From Bacteroidota bacterium (GTDB lineage Bacteria > Bacteroidota > Ignavibacteria > Ignavibacteriales > Melioribacteraceae), in contig JAJYMU010000352.1 of the NCBI GenBank assembly GCA_021786655.1, forward strand, positions 1 through 13,626: a DNA stretch of 13,626 nucleotides, in the 5' to 3' direction. The notes under the pieces were generated by a model. It saw only the letters and a program-made list of their open reading frames with translations. It was not told the DNA's origin and did not search any database. A program made the position numbers and the translations under genes. Positions 13,550-13,626 of the stretch are shown here, piece after piece. Numbering within the stretch: the first letter of the stretch is position 1; each line of letters begins with the position of its first letter.

Positions 13550-13626
13550 TTAATTTCCAAAGACTTCGATTTTTCCATCCATGTGTTTTGTCTTATCGAT
13601 TATGTTTCCGTACTTATCAACAACGC
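13550..13626 (-). CDS. C-terminal end of an unidentified protein (runs off right edge)
   Basis: The reading frame open at the right edge gives 24 residues ending in HMDGKIEVFGN and a TAA at 13550-13552, followed by a strong terminator. The visible piece, rich in Lys, Asp and Gly, is too short to place in a family. The terminator position and orientation are the main reasons to believe it is a real gene end. Because termination follows, it is probably not part of the heme transcript. Confidence 0.65.
   Translation of the reverse strand, partial: VVDKYGNIIDKTKHMDGKIEVFGN

Overview
The window is a compact, one-directional heme biosynthesis locus. Every gene recognised lies on the minus strand, so transcription runs from the right edge to the left. 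DNA is AT-rich, Shine-Dalgarno (SD) sites are short GGAG/GAGG boxes about 5 nt from the start, TTG and GTG starts are common, and two free-standing four-helix-bundle (23S-rRNA intervening-protein family) ORFs sit inside the cluster. Together these suggest a bacterium of the Bacteroidota/Chlorobiota/Ignavibacteriota group, possibly Ignavibacteria-like. That placement is an inference from style and content, not a search result.

Layout in order of transcription: the last 24 codons of an unidentified gene (13550-13626) end at a clear intrinsic terminator (13503-13530). After a promoter-bearing gap come a CcsA/HemX-family membrane protein (12504-13328), hemA (11166-12494), hemC (10235-11179), hemD (9450-10238), hemE (8392-9438), four-helix-bundle ORF 2 (7955-8311), hemN (6491-7867), a TrmO/TsaA-type tRNA methyltransferase (5667-6494), hemH (4669-5625), a HemY-type protoporphyrinogen oxidase (3231-4616), four-helix-bundle ORF 1 (2825-3208), hemB (1793-2776), an MFS transporter (450-1760) and the N-terminal 116 codons of hemL (1-350, running off the left edge).

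The enzymes form a complete C5 route from glutamyl-tRNA to protoheme: HemA and HemL make 5-aminolevulinate, HemB makes porphobilinogen, HemC and HemD close the uroporphyrinogen III ring, HemE makes coproporphyrinogen III, HemN makes protoporphyrinogen IX, HemY oxidises it to protoporphyrin IX and HemH inserts iron. The ccsA-A-C-D-E part is tightly packed (gaps of 9-11 nt or overlaps of 4-14 nt). The second half is looser, and its gaps carry repeats.

The most unusual content is not the enzymes. A family of short GTG/AGAGTG-rich repeats sits in the gaps. Two inverted copies bracket four-helix-bundle ORF 1, a related leader lies between hemH and hemY, and a similar 25-bp stretch lies inside the hemY reading frame. 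A different 25-bp-period tandem array borders four-helix-bundle ORF 2. I found no RNA gene, CRISPR array, insertion sequence or integrase.
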